Below are positions 9,951-20,352 of a DNA stretch of 64,000 bases, one piece after another (within the stretch, counting starts at the first letter, position 1; every line of letters begins with the position of its first letter). This stretch comes from Ipomoea triloba (taxonomy: Eukaryota; Streptophyta; Magnoliopsida; Solanales; Convolvulaceae): assembly GCF_003576645.1 (NCBI RefSeq), contig NC_044925.1, positions 19,236,850 through 19,300,849 on the forward strand. The letters run 5' to 3'. The position numbers and the translations under genes are program-made. The notes beneath the pieces were generated by a model. The model ran no database searches and was not told the origin of the DNA. It saw only the letters and a program-made list of their open reading frames with translations.

Positions 9951-12184
9951 GCAAGTTTAGGTACCCAAACTTTGGGTCCTGGTGGGTTAGTGAGTTTAGG
10001 CATCCATTTATACCTTGTGCCCATTATTCCAGGCCTAGGCGCAATGTAGCCATTGTACGTTTGATAATTATAAGGAATGCTAGCAAAGGTTTTAGGCCTC
10101 TTTGGTGCATAAATCAACTTAGGTAGAGACTTTTCGACCGGCTTATGCACCATGCCTTTCATACGCTGTTTGGTCATGTGAAATTGATGAAAGTGAGGTT
10201 TCTTCCAGAACTTGTGATTTGATGACCAATTCTCACTAGATGGATAGAGTCTTCCTTTCTCCATCCGTGAGTTCCTAACTATGTGGATCTCAGACCTTCC
10301 ATATTTGCCTTGAGGTGCATTATATGGAGTGTAGCTCTTTTTGTACTTGGAATGGCCTTGCGAGAGATAGCAAGGTGATCTCTCGATATTGTTTACCCGG
10401 CCATTCTTCGTAGCTTTCCTATACTTTCCATTGCTGGTGTATAGGGACGGTTTATGAATAGCTACTCTGGTCTTTTCTGTTGGTCCTTTATGACCTTTAT
10501 TTGGTTTGGGTTGAGATCCTCCATTTCTTGAAGTTCCCAAACCATTGGTCTGTTTATCTCTCGAGAGATGGTCTTGATGGAACCCTAGACCGGTTCTATC
10601 ACTTGTAGGTCTGTGATCAACCACCATTTTCTCCATAGCTTTGGAGGAATTAGTGTATGATGCTATGACCTTTCGAAGATTAAGCTCTCTCGTCTCTCGA
10701 GCTTTGCACTCTTCAGATAGTAGGATTACTTTGGCTTCTAACTCACTTACTTTGAGAGTCAGCTCCAAATTCTCTTTCGAGACGTTCTTAAGCATATCTC
10801 TTTCAGCAGTTAGCTTGCTGTTTTCATCCATCACTCTAGCATGAGTGCTATTGGCGATGTTAAGGTTCCTTCTGAGCGATTCCAACATCTCGAAGGGGTC
10901 CTCATCGCTTTTAAATGAAGAACAACGAGAGGTAGAAGTAGAGCAGCGAGATGTAGGAGTAGAGGTTACCTCGTTGTCAATGGCCATTAGGCATTGATTC
11001 TCCTCTTCCTCGGTGTATAAGCAGATGAGCCCCCTCTCATCCTCTGAGCTGCTGCTGCTTTCGCTGGAGCTCGACGTCTCGGACTCCTCGATTGTCCTCT
11101 CGAATTCTTCAGCAACAAGCGCCTTCCTGCGCTGATACGTCTTTGATGATCCTTTGAAGCCACCTTGTGTTGGCTTCTCCCTGGATTCCTCTATTCTCTT
11201 GGAATCCTTGCCTTCTTGGCCCTGATGCTTGCTTACTAGTGGGTAAGGGCATTCGGCCTTGAAATGTCCCGGTCTTCTACAGTTGTAGCATAGACCCTGA
11301 TTTTCCTCCTCCGTCCTTCTGGATGGATATCTCTCATTTTTCCTTCTTGAGGAGGAAGGTGAACTTTTGTTGCTCTCCTGGTTCATCTTCATGTATTTCC
11401 TGAACTTTCTCACAAAGAGAGCAAACTGTTCGTCAGACATAACATTCATAGGATTAGAGTCTGACCTTGAAGATGTGGATGGTTGCTCAGCAACAAGTGC
11501 TACGTTTCGTCGATCCACAATGTCCTCATCTCTTGGGAACATCTCGAACTCGAAGGCTTTGAGATCCCGGAAGAGTTTGTCTGTTGTGGTTTCCTTCAGA
11601 TCTCGGTGATCTCTCATCGTGATCACCTTTACTTCCCACTCCTTAGTGAGGCCACGTAAGACCTTCAGGTTCAGCTCCTTTTGTGGGATCTCCTTTTCAA
11701 GGTCACTGATCTCGGTTGTGAGCTTCATGAACCGAGACTCCATGCTGTCGATGCTCTCTCCTGGCTTCATCTTGAAGTCTTCGAACTTCTTCATGGCCAC
11801 GGTGAGCTTGTTTTCCTTTTCCTGTTCGTCACCTTCACCAATTAACATCAAAGTATCCCATACCTCTTTTGCCGTTTTGCACTTCCTCACTTTTGGGAAG
11901 ATGGTTTCGTCTATAGCTCTGAAGAGAATATCCTTGGCAATATTGTCCAGGTTGTTTCTCTTCCTATCATCACTGGTCCATTCTTCCCTAGGTTTTGGGA
12001 TGTACTTTGGTGTTTCTTGGGTTTGAACTGCAGCAGTATTAACCATTAGGATCTTGACTGGTCCAGAAGTTATAACCTCGGCCATCTCATCATGGAGGGC
12101 TGATAAGTACGCAAGCATGCGTGTTTTCCAGTCGTCAAACCTGCTAAGATCAAAGAGAAGATGTCTCGACAACATGCTGTCCAT
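9947..12184 (-). CDS. gag: Copia Gag nucleocapsid polyprotein, long Sirevirus-type form
   Basis: Gag forms the virus-like particle and packages the RNA. The 745-codon frame starts at the first ATG after the primer site. The N-terminal third is the UBN2-type retrotransposon capsid region (residues about 60-230, with [10 protein letters not shown] and [11 protein letters not shown]). A CCHC zinc knuckle ([14 protein letters not shown]) sits at about residue 299. An acidic serine-rich stretch follows, then a coiled coil at about 430-520 (heptads such as [18 protein letters not shown]). The basic, Tyr/Pro-rich tail ends in VWVPKLA. The coiled-coil extension beyond the zinc knuckle is reported for Sirevirus Gag and separates it from short copia Gags. 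The stop TGA (9949-9947) overlaps the pol frame. Confidence 0.9.
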   Translation of the reverse strand: MDSMLSRHLLFDLSRFDDWKTRMLAYLSALHDEMAEVITSGPVKILMVNTAAVQTQETPKYIPKPREEWTSDDRKRNNLDNIAKDILFRAIDETIFPKVRKCKTAKEVWDTLMLIGEGDEQEKENKLTVAMKKFEDFKMKPGESIDSMESRFMKLTTEISDLEKEIPQKELNLKVLRGLTKEWEVKVITMRDHRDLKETTTDKLFRDLKAFEFEMFPRDEDIVDRRNVALVAEQPSTSSRSDSNPMNVMSDEQFALFVRKFRKYMKMNQESNKSSPSSSRRKNERYPSRRTEEENQGLCYNCRRPGHFKAECPYPLVSKHQGQEGKDSKRIEESREKPTQGGFKGSSKTYQRRKALVAEEFERTIEESETSSSSESSSSSEDERGLICLYTEEEENQCLMAIDNEVTSTPTSRCSTSTSRCSSFKSDEDPFEMLESLRRNLNIANSTHARVMDENSKLTAERDMLKNVSKENLELTLKVSELEAKVILLSEECKARETRELNLRKVIASYTNSSKAMEKMVVDHRPTSDRTGLGFHQDHLSRDKQTNGLGTSRNGGSQPKPNKGHKGPTEKTRVAIHKPSLYTSNGKYRKATKNGRVNNIERSPCYLSQGHSKYKKSYTPYNAPQGKYGRSEIHIVRNSRMEKGRLYPSSENWSSNHKFWKKPHFHQFHMTKQRMKGMVHKPVEKSLPKLIYAPKRPKTFASIPYNYQTYNGYIAPRPGIMGTRYKWMPKLTNPPGPKVWVPKLA

Positions 12185-12283
12185 ATTGAAAAGTTATCTC
12201 GTGCTTTGAAAATATTTAAGAAGATTTTTCAAAGAAGGATCTCTAGGCAATATAAACAAAGGTTTATATCGATCAGAGAACTT

Positions 12284-12295
12284 GCTCTGATACCA
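12284..12295 (-). other. Primer binding site, tRNA-iMet
   Basis: The minus strand reads TGGTATCAGAGC two bases inside the LTR edge. This is the classic copia primer site complementary to the 3' end of initiator tRNA-Met. It marks the LTR boundary at 12298. Confidence 0.95.
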
Positions 12296-12661
12296 ATTGT
12301 TGGTCCCAAGGGGATGGGGTACAAGTCTAGAGGGGGGGGGGAATAGACTTGTATAAGATTTTGCAAATCTTTTCGACCTCTCGTGTGTATTGAACTTAGG
12401 ATGTTTAGGTTCGATACCTCACGAGGTGAAGACAAAGTTTTATGCGCAGCGGAAATGTTATCCCCTTTTAGTTAGCACGAGTTTGAGTTAGTTCGAGAGG
12501 TGTGTTTATATGCAGTGCAATCGAGAGGTTAGCGAGAGATAAAAGCAGTAAGTAAATGCAAGAGAGATTTTTAAGTGGTTCGGCCAACCCGCCTACGTCC
12601 ACTCTTCTTCCAGAAACTCCCTGGAAGGATTGCACTAAAAACTTCCCTTTTTAGTACAATA

Positions 12662-12901
12662 TCGAGCGCTTGAGCTTTGATCACGAAGCCCGCCTCAAGC
12701 CTCAGGTTTTTCGCCCCGCTTCTTGTTACTCCACCTCTCGAGCACTTGACCTTTGATCACCAAGCCCGCGTCAAGCCTCAGGATCTTCACAAGACAGCTC
12801 CCAGGTTACTCCGCCTCTCCAAGGTCTTTCTCCCCGCTTCCAGCTACTCCACCTCTCGAGCACTTGACCTTTGATCACCAAGCCCGCGTCAAGCCTCAGG
12901 T
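12662..12901. repeat. Tandem units inside the LTR leader region
   Basis: A unit containing TTTGATCACCAAGCCCGCG and CAAGCCTCAGG recurs at about 12662, 12738 and 12856, and again in the other LTR copies (1-60, 20720-20950). It lies downstream of the predicted transcription start in element orientation, so it would be in the transcript. Confidence 0.75.
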
Positions 12902-13260
12902 TTCTTTCACTCGGACAGCTGCCAGGTTACTCCACCTCTCTTGCTTAATCCAAAGCAAGGTGTTTTTGGTTGTCACAGTTGAATGTAACAGACTCCAATC
13001 TGACCACAAGCTATCGTTGAATCAACTTCGATGTAGAGCAGCTTCGGTCACCTTCTAGATGTATAACAGTTTAAGCTTTGTAACTCTCTTAAACACTAAG
13101 ATGTGTTTTCTCGCTGTTTTGAATATCAGGATGATATTCCAAATTTAGCACTTGCACTTGAACGTTTTAGACAGACACTTCTTAAGAATTTCGAACTTCT
13201 TTTCTTTTTAACTCCTTTTTCTCTCTTTTTCCCCTTTTTTTCTTCTGTGTCTTTACGTCC

Positions 13261-13268
13261 TTATATAT
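13261..13268 (-). promoter_or_regulatory. LTR promoter TATA box
   Basis: The minus strand reads CATATATAAGG. It lies about 840 bp into the LTR, so the upstream 0.84 kb would be U3 and transcription would begin near 13235. The same block occurs at about 409-418 in the left LTR. Confidence 0.6.
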
Positions 13269-13728
13269 GAGAGTAGAGGAATAATTCCGTTGGAGGGAAA
13301 ATTATTCCGTTTGAAATTTGTCTCCCATGCTGATCATGGGTCTTGCATATTTTCAGCATATTTCATGGAGTGGTGATCTTGTAACTTGAACCTCTTTGTC
13401 TTGTAGTGAATGTTCCATAGTTCACTTTTCTTGAGTCCATGCTCCACTTTCGTCTTTTGGTAAAAGTTACTCTTTTTATATTCCCATTATTCCTTGTTTG
13501 TAGGGAATCAGACCACTTCAGCATTGGTGCACCTTTTGACCGTTTGTGGTGGAAATCTGACGTGTCATCCATTTCCGCCCATTTTGAAATCTTCACGTTC
13601 GGCACCTCTTCATTATTCCATCTCCATGATATTCTTCTTCTCCAGACTTTAAGTATGACCGTCATTCAGCTTTGTTGGAGAATTGTTAGTGTATCGAGAC
13701 CAAGGTTGATATCTTGATTGCTTAATGT

Positions 13729-13850
13729 CTCGAACTCAAATATCGAGAGGTCTATCTCTCGAACTCTGTTTATGTCTCGAACTGGATAACTGTATCGAGA
13801 GGTCCTACCTCTCGAACTCTGCTTATGTCTCGAGACTTAGTTGATGTCTC
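13729..13850. repeat. Cluster of TCTCGA/TCGAGA inverted repeats in U3
   Basis: At least seven TCTCGA or TCGAGA hexamers occur in about 120 bp, several paired as hairpins, for example CGAGAGGTCCTACCTCTCG. Palindromic motif clusters in U3 suggest transcription-factor sites or CpG-rich regulatory hairpins. Function is inferred. Confidence 0.6.
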
Positions 13851-14109
13851 GCAGACCCTTATTCCTCCAGTGTTGTCCCATGCTTTCTTCTGATCTGTCT
13901 ATATGATTACAACACACGAGACTTCTAAGATGTTCAAACAAATTTCCCTCAAGCTTAAATATTTTCCGAGTTGAGCTCAAAGTTACCCGGTTGTATTTTC
14001 GCTCTTGGTTTACTTGTCGAACTTACAGCGTTTTGCCTATGTATCGAGACTTGGGGATTTCTACTTAACAGTTGGTATCATCAAAACCTATTACATGATG
14101 TTCCTAACA

Positions 14110-15019
14110 CATATGTTGTGGGATTTCAACTTCTGCATGTCCGTTGTTTGGTCCACCAATCTTACCATCGCCGATCTCCACGATCCAATTAGCAAATGTT
14201 CTTACTGATTCTAGATCCGCATCACCAACATTGCTCAACCTAAGATTCTTCGTAAGCCTCAAGACTTTGCAGCTATTCCACAGATACGAAGAATTAATTG
14301 CTAAAGATACAACATCTTCTCTTGTACCCTTTGGGATCACCGGTAGTATTTGTCTAAAGTTTCCACCTAAAACAACTATTTTCCTTCCAAATGTTTTTGT
14401 TGAACTGTTAGGGTCTACAAATCGCAACAAATCCCTCATAGTTCGATCTAAAGCTTCAAAACAATGTTTGTGCATCATTGATGCTTCATCCCAAATTATT
14501 AAACTCGCCTTTATCAATAATTCAGCTACTAAATTAGTACCTTGTTTTATATTACAGGTTGAGTCTTCATTTATTGTAATTGGTATTGCAAATCTTGAGT
14601 GTGCAGTTCGTCCACCAGGTAACAACAAAGAAGCTATGCCACTTGATGCAACATTTAAAACAATTTTACTTCTAGATCGCAATGTACAATGCTCTCCATA
14701 AAAATGTCTTTCTAGTCCCACCATATCCATAAACAAAAAACAAACCACCTAAACTACTTGAAATGTCTTGCATAACAGTATCAAAAATAGCCCTTTGCTC
14801 TTCTGTTAATTGTGAACACAACTCATCTGATTGTTGTTTTAAATATTCACAATCATATGATAATTCTTCTAAAAGCAATGTATTATGACCTAATCTACAA
14901 TTATCCATGTTTGGCAAAGACATTGGATGAAAGTCTTGTAATGATATATTTTGAAGTTGCAATAGTTTTTCCAACTCCATCAAACCAAAATTCTTCTTGT
15001 CTTCTTCTATTAGAACCAA
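14110..15019 (-). pseudogene. Helitron PIF1-like helicase fragment, broken by the copia insertion
   Basis: The minus strand encodes the middle of a Helitron RepHel helicase. One frame (15019-14672) holds the N-terminal helicase region (LTEEQRAIFDTVMQ) and Walker A; a second (14748-14104) continues with [22 protein letters not shown], Walker B-like IIWDEASM, and GGNFRQILPVIPKG. The two frames overlap, so a frameshift separates them. Walker A reads GGTRKTF where GGTGKTF is normal, a change expected to abolish ATP binding. The C-terminal part is cut off exactly at the copia LTR edge (14109). It is a dead relic. It is printed a second time at 15890-16799. Confidence 0.85.
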
Positions 15020-15392
15020 ATCTGTTACAATGAGAAAAGAAAGTTTAAGAAATAAATTAATTAAAATTAAATGTAGAAAAAAACTTCTCTTATATTTGTA
15101 CCATGTTTTTGTAAAATTGTTCTTTGTTTGTGTTGGGAATCATCATACAAATGTTGCCACTGGTTGCCTTCTTCAACTGAGAAGAAGGCGACGCAGGCAA
15201 CATCGGCGATCGGAAAACGATCGCCATTCTGGTCGACGGCTGCCGATTTTAACCCTATGAAATTGAATTACCGGGTGTTACATGTAGGTGACCTGCTATT
15301 GGATCTGAATGCTTCAAAATGATAAGTTAATGTGTTTAATTGAACCTTTTTAAAGTTTAAGGGTTTAATAGAGTGTATTTGACCATTTTCCC

Positions 15393-15432
<40 letters not shown>

Positions 15433-15769
15433 TAAATTTGATTCATCCGCAAGTTTTCGCGGCTAGGGTATTATTAATATTAAGGGGGGAAAGGGGTGGC
15501 CGCAATTTTTTTAATTAATTTAATTTTTATTTTAATAATTTAATTATTATTAAAAATATTTTAAAATGTCAATTCACCGTCCACGTAAGCATGTAACATG
15601 ATGAAATGGATGATAACATGCTATTAGGTGAAATAGCATACATTTGAAGTCTTCAGTAACTTAATTGCACTTTTTTTTTTTAGTTCAGTGACCTAAATGC
15701 ACTTTCAAGTTACGTTCAGTGACCAATTTGAACATTTTTCAGTTATTCCTTATTATTATTATTACTAGT
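15020..15769. other. Noncoding flank of the helicase fragment, with a microsatellite
   Basis: AT-rich Helitron-related flank. It contains an (AAT)n microsatellite at 15393-15432 and the recurring phrase TTCAGTGACC at about 15685-15725. A likely helicase intron acceptor (TTGTAACAG on the minus strand) lies near 15020. I see no gene. Confidence 0.6.
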
Positions 15770-15770
15770 N

Positions 15771-15889
15771 TTGTATTTTCGCTCTTAGTTTACTTATCGA
15801 ACTTACATTGTTTTGCCTATGTATCGAGACTTGGGGATTCTTACTTAACAGTTGGTATCATCAAAACCTATTACATGATGTTCCTAACA
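15771..15889 (-). repeat. LTR tail fragment at the start of a repeated contig
   Basis: These 119 bp are the last part of a copia LTR and end in CCTAACA. They match the left LTR tail (1500-1618), not the right LTR (about 13991-14109), yet are followed by the same helicase flank as the right LTR. They start at the N at 15770. Confidence 0.85.
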
Positions 15890-16799
15890 CATATGTTGTG
15901 GGATTTCAACTTCTGCATGTCCGTTGTTTGGTCCACCAATCTTACCATCGCCGATCTCCACGATCCAATTAGCAAATGTTCTTACTGATTCTAGATCCGC
16001 ATCACCAACATTGCTCAACCTAAGATTCTTCGTAAGCCTCAAGACTTTGCAGCTATTCCACAGATACGAAGAATTAATTGCTAAAGATACAACATCTTCT
16101 CTTGTACCCTTTGGGATCACCGGTAGTATTTGTCTAAAGTTTCCACCTAAAACAACTATTTTCCTTCCAAATGTTTTTGTTGAACTGTTAGGGTCTACAA
16201 ATCGCAACAAATCCCTCATAGTTCGATCTAAAGCTTCAAAACAATGTTTGTGCATCATTGATGCTTCATCCCAAATTATTAAACTCGCCTTTATCAATAA
16301 TTCAGCTACTAAATTAGTACCTTGTTTTATATTACAGGTTGAGTCTTCATTTATTGTAATTGGTATTGCAAATCTTGAGTGTGCAGTTCGTCCACCAGGT
16401 AACAACAAAGAAGCTATGCCACTTGATGCAACATTTAAAACAATTTTACTTCTAGATCGCAATGTACAATGCTCTCCATAAAAATGTCTTTCTAGTCCCA
16501 CCATATCCATAAACAAAAAACAAACCACCTAAACTACTTGAAATGTCTTGCATAACAGTATCAAAAATAGCCCTTTGCTCTTCTGTTAATTGTGAACACA
16601 ACTCATCTGATTGTTGTTTTAAATATTCACAATCATATGATAATTCTTCTAAAAGCAATGTATTATGACCTAATCTACAATTATCCATGTTTGGCAAAGA
16701 CATTGGATGAAAGTCTTGTAATGATATATTTTGAAGTTGCAATAGTTTTTCCAACTCCATCAAACCAAAATTCTTCTTGTCTTCTTCTATTAGAACCAA
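15890..16799 (-). pseudogene. Second printed copy of the helicase fragment (copy of 14110-15019)
   Basis: Apparently identical to 14110-15019 at an offset of 1780 bp, including the GGTRKTF lesion and the frameshift; the match continues to 17549. Identity through damaged and microsatellite sequence, together with the N at 15770, points to an unmerged assembly overlap or an allele, not a separate gene. Confidence 0.85.
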
Positions 16800-17172
16800 A
16801 TCTGTTACAATGAGAAAAGAAAGTTTAAGAAATAAATTAATTAAAATTAAATGTAGAAAAAAACTTCTCTTATATTTGTACCATGTTTTTGTAAAATTGT
16901 TCTTTGTTTGTGTTGGGAATCATCATACAAATGTTGCCACTGGTTGCCTTCTTCAACTGAGAAGAAGGCGACGCAGGCAACATCGGCGATCGGAAAACGA
17001 TCGCCATTCTGGTCGACGGCTGCCGATTTTAACCCTATGAAATTGAATTACCGGGTGTTACATGTAGGTGACCTGCTATTGGATCTGAATGCTTCAAAAT
17101 GATAAGTTAATGTGTTTAATTGAACCTTTTTAAAGTTTAAGGGTTTAATAGAGTGTATTTGACCATTTTCCC

Positions 17173-17212
<40 letters not shown>

Positions 17213-17885
17213 TAAATTTGATTCATCCGCAAGTTTTCGCGGCTAGGGTATTATTAATATTAAGGGGGGAAAGGGGTGGCCGCAATTTTTTTAATTAATT
17301 TAATTTTTATTTTAATAATTTAATTATTATTAAAAATATTTTAAAATGTCAATTCACCGTCCACGTAAGCATGTAACATGATGAAATGGATGATAACATG
17401 CTATTAGGTGAAATAGCATACATTTGAAGTCTTCAGTAACTTAATTGCACTTTTTTTTTTTAGTTCAGTGACCTAAATGCACTTTCAAGTTACGTTCAGT
17501 GACCAATTTGAACATTTTTCAGTTATTCCTTATTATTATTATTACTAGTATTTTCGCAGATTTTCTATAATATTTTAAAAATATTTGGATCGATATACAA
17601 TTATATAAATTATAACATCAAATATTATATAGCACAATTGATGAAATTAGACCGATTGATGAAATTATAACATCAAATATTGATGAAATTTGTTGGGCCG
17701 ATTATGTTTTCTAATGTTTTCCTTACTTGAATTAGACCAAATAATTGTCCAATTACCCGTGCGATGCACAAATAAATTTTTTATTATATATTTAGATAAT
17801 AAAAATAAAAATGAAATTATAAAAATTTTAATATTGAACATGTACATTTATTTGATTATAAGATTTGTGCAAAAGTATTACTCGA

Positions 17886-18608
17886 TCTTTACTATATATA
17901 AAAACAAAATCCTCACTTTAAGCTTCCAGCCCAAAACAGTCCTACAATATTTAGTATGCAATTATTTCCTATTTTCCTATTCATTGTACAATTCTACATT
18001 ACAGTTCATATTGTACCACAATTCTACATTACAATTCCTATCATACTACACTTCTATCGTAATAAGATACAACCTTATATAAATCCCTAATAAAAAGAAA
18101 ATTTGTATAATGCTTCGATTGATTCGTTGTTATTTGTTTTGTCTCGGGAATATCAATGTTCCGTAGTCAACCAACAGACATTTGAGTGCCTACTCCATGA
18201 CTCCCAGGTAATGTTTCCAAACAGCTTGATTTTGTAATACCATTCCTACAAAAAAAAAAAAAACATAGAGTAATGATAACTATACTTATTAACAATTTTA
18301 GTATTAGGTATTACATATATAATTTACATAATAATTAAATATAGAAAGACGGATTATATTATAAATTCAATAAATTTGTGAAAGAATGTAGTGTTATTAC
18401 TTTATTTGATAGTATAGTTAGTGCAATGGAAATGACATGTATTATACCAAACATATGTTGTTACGGGATCATTCGAAAATATTGAGGAAAAATAACATAT
18501 CCCTGGTCATATTGTTTTATTTAATATTGCTCAATTGTATATTGTTTTATTTAATAGGAATAAAATCATGGCCATGTTTGGTCATATTACTTTATTTTGT
18601 ATTTATTG
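17886..18608 (+). mobile_element. Non-autonomous Helitron-like element, 5' part
   Basis: Starts TCTTTACTATATATAAAAAC after an A, the usual form of a plant Helitron 5' end. It runs to the 5-bp sequence TATTG at 18604-18608, where a copia LTR begins. An uninterrupted form of the same target (TTTATTGTTATGC) is seen at about 27415. The family recurs at 19630-20352, in the left palindrome arm from about 26983, and inverted at 28010-28850. No ORF is convincing. The 300 bp before it (17550-17885) are AT-rich, with ACCCGTGCGATGCAC at about 17755, which resembles an inverted Helitron 3' hairpin. Confidence 0.55.
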
Positions 18609-18835
18609 TGTTGGTCCCAAGGGGATGGGGTACAAGTCTAGAGGGGGGGGGTGAATAGACTTGTATAAGATTTTGCAAATCTTTTCGACCTCTCGTGCTT
18701 ATTGAACTTAGGATGTTTAGGTTCGATACCTCACGAGGTGAAGACAAAGTTTTATGCGCAGCGGAAAAGTTATCCCCTTTTAGTTAGCACGAGTTTGAGT
18801 TAGTTCGAGAGGTGTGTTTATATGTAGTGCAATCG
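18609..18835 (-). repeat. Start of a second copia LTR, cut by an N
   Basis: Begins TGTTGGTCCC directly after TATTG and matches the right LTR start at 12298 for about 227 bp, then hits the N at 18836. The same junction is printed again at 20353, with a few LTR differences (GAGTTTGAGTTAG against GAGTTTTGGGTTAG). Confidence 0.85.
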
Positions 18836-18836
18836 N

Positions 18837-18916
18837 TTCAAAATGATAAGTTAATGTGTTTAATTGAACCTTTTTAAAGTTTAAGGGTTTAATAGAGTGT
18901 ATTTGACCATTTTCCC

Positions 18917-18956
<40 letters not shown>

Positions 18957-20352
18957 TAAATTTGATTCATCCGCAAGTTTTCGCGGCTAGGGTATTATTA
19001 ATATTAAGGGGGGAAAGGGGTGGCCGCAATTTTTTTAATTAATTTAATTTTTATTTTAATAATTTAATTATTATTAAAAATATTTTAAAATGTCAATTCA
19101 CCGTCCACGTAAGCATGTAACATGATGAAATGGATGATAACATGCTATTAGGTGAAATAGCATACATTTGAAGTCTTCAGTAACTTAATTGCACTTTTTT
19201 TTTTTAGTTCAGTGACCTAAATGCACTTTCAAGTTACGTTCAGTGACCAATTTGAACATTTTTCAGTTATTCCTTATTATTATTATTACTAGTATTTTCG
19301 CAGATTTTCTATAATATTTTAAAAATATTTGGATCGATATACAATTATATAAATTATAACATCAAATATTATATAGCACAATTGATGAAATTAGACCGAT
19401 TGATGAAATTATAACATCAAATATTGATGAAATTTGTTGGGCCGATTATGTTTTCTAATGTTTTCCTTACTTGAATTAGACCAAATAATTGTCCAATTAC
19501 CCGTGCGATGCACAAATAAATTTTTTATTATATATTTAGATAATAAAAATAAAAATGAAATTATAAAAATTTTAATATTGAACATGTACATTTATTTGAT
19601 TATAAGATTTGTGCAAAAGTATTACTCGATCTTTACTATATATAAAAACAAAATCCTCACTTTAAGCTTCCAGCCCAAAACAGTCCTACAATATTTAGTA
19701 TGCAATTATTTCCTATTTTCCTATTCATTGTACAATTCTACATTACAGTTCATATTGTACCACAATTCTACATTACAATTCCTATCATACTACACTTCTA
19801 TCGTAATAAGATACAACCTTATATAAATCCCTAATAAAAAGAAAATTTGTATAATGCTTCGATTGATTCGTTGTTATTTGTTTTGTCTCGGGAATATCAA
19901 TGTTCCGTAGTCAACCAACAGACATTTGAGTGCCTACTCCATGACTCCCAGGTAATGTTTCCAAACAGCTTGATTTTGTAATACCATTCCTACAAAAAAA
20001 AAAAAAACATAGAGTAATGATAACTATACTTATTAACAATTTTAGTATTAGGTATTACATATATAATTTACATAATAATTAAATATAGAAAGACGGATTA
20101 TATTATAAATTCAATAAATTTGTGAAAGAATGTAGTGTTATTACTTTATTTGATAGTATAGTTAGTGCAATGGAAATGACATGTATTATACCAAACATAT
20201 GTTGTTACGGGATCATTCGAAAATATTGAGGAAAAATAACATATCCCTGGTCATATTGTTTTATTTAATATTGCTCAATTGTATATTGTTTTATTTAATA
20301 GGAATAAAATCATGGCCATGTTTGGTCATATTACTTTATTTTGTATTTATTG
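18837..20352. repeat. Second printed copy of 17093-18608
   Basis: Offset is 1744 bp, beginning mid-sequence at TTCAAAATGATAAG right after the N. It repeats the (AAT)n tract, the TTCAGTGACC phrases and the Helitron-like element. No gene is present. Most likely an unmerged overlap between contigs or haplotypes. Confidence 0.85.

Larger units (their letters stand above)
1..14109 (-). mobile_element. Ty1/copia LTR retrotransposon, Sirevirus-like, minus strand, scrambled 3' end
   Basis: Seen: read on the minus strand the order is LTR (14109-12298), primer binding site TGGTATCAGAGC, gag, pol (protease-integrase-RT-RNase H, the copia order), a small ORF, a long ORF in the envelope position, a polypurine tract AAAAAGGGGG, and a second LTR ending at 1618. 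A long gag with a coiled coil and an additional ORF after pol are known features of the Sirevirus (SIRE/Maximus) lineage. Both LTRs end in the TG...CA form. The right LTR is flanked by CATAT; the matching 5-bp duplication would lie left of the window. gag, pol and the extra ORF are long and open, suggesting a fairly recent insertion, but the LTR tails differ at many positions (see findings). Bases 1-2867 contain six single-N joins, so the 3' part is not reliable as one molecule. Confidence 0.88.
12298..14109 (-). repeat. Right copia LTR (5' LTR in element orientation), 1812 bp
   Basis: Begins TGTTGGTCCC and ends CCTAACA on the plus strand, next to the primer site on the left and Helitron-helicase sequence on the right. 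It contains tandem copies of a 40-45-bp unit (12662-12901), a promoter TATA (13261-13268, minus strand), a TCTCGA/TCGAGA hairpin cluster (13729-13850), and a G run near its left end. No coding sequence is expected; short ORFs here are incidental. Confidence 0.92.

Noticed and set aside
14144..14701. 185-codon plus-strand ORF opposite the helicase (and its copy at 15924-16481)
   Set aside because: It is the antisense of clear helicase motifs on the minus strand.
17690..18082. 130-codon plus-strand ORF (copy at 19434-19826)
   Set aside because: Very AT-rich, product mainly Ile, Tyr, Leu and Asn, no domain; chance ORF in Helitron-like DNA.
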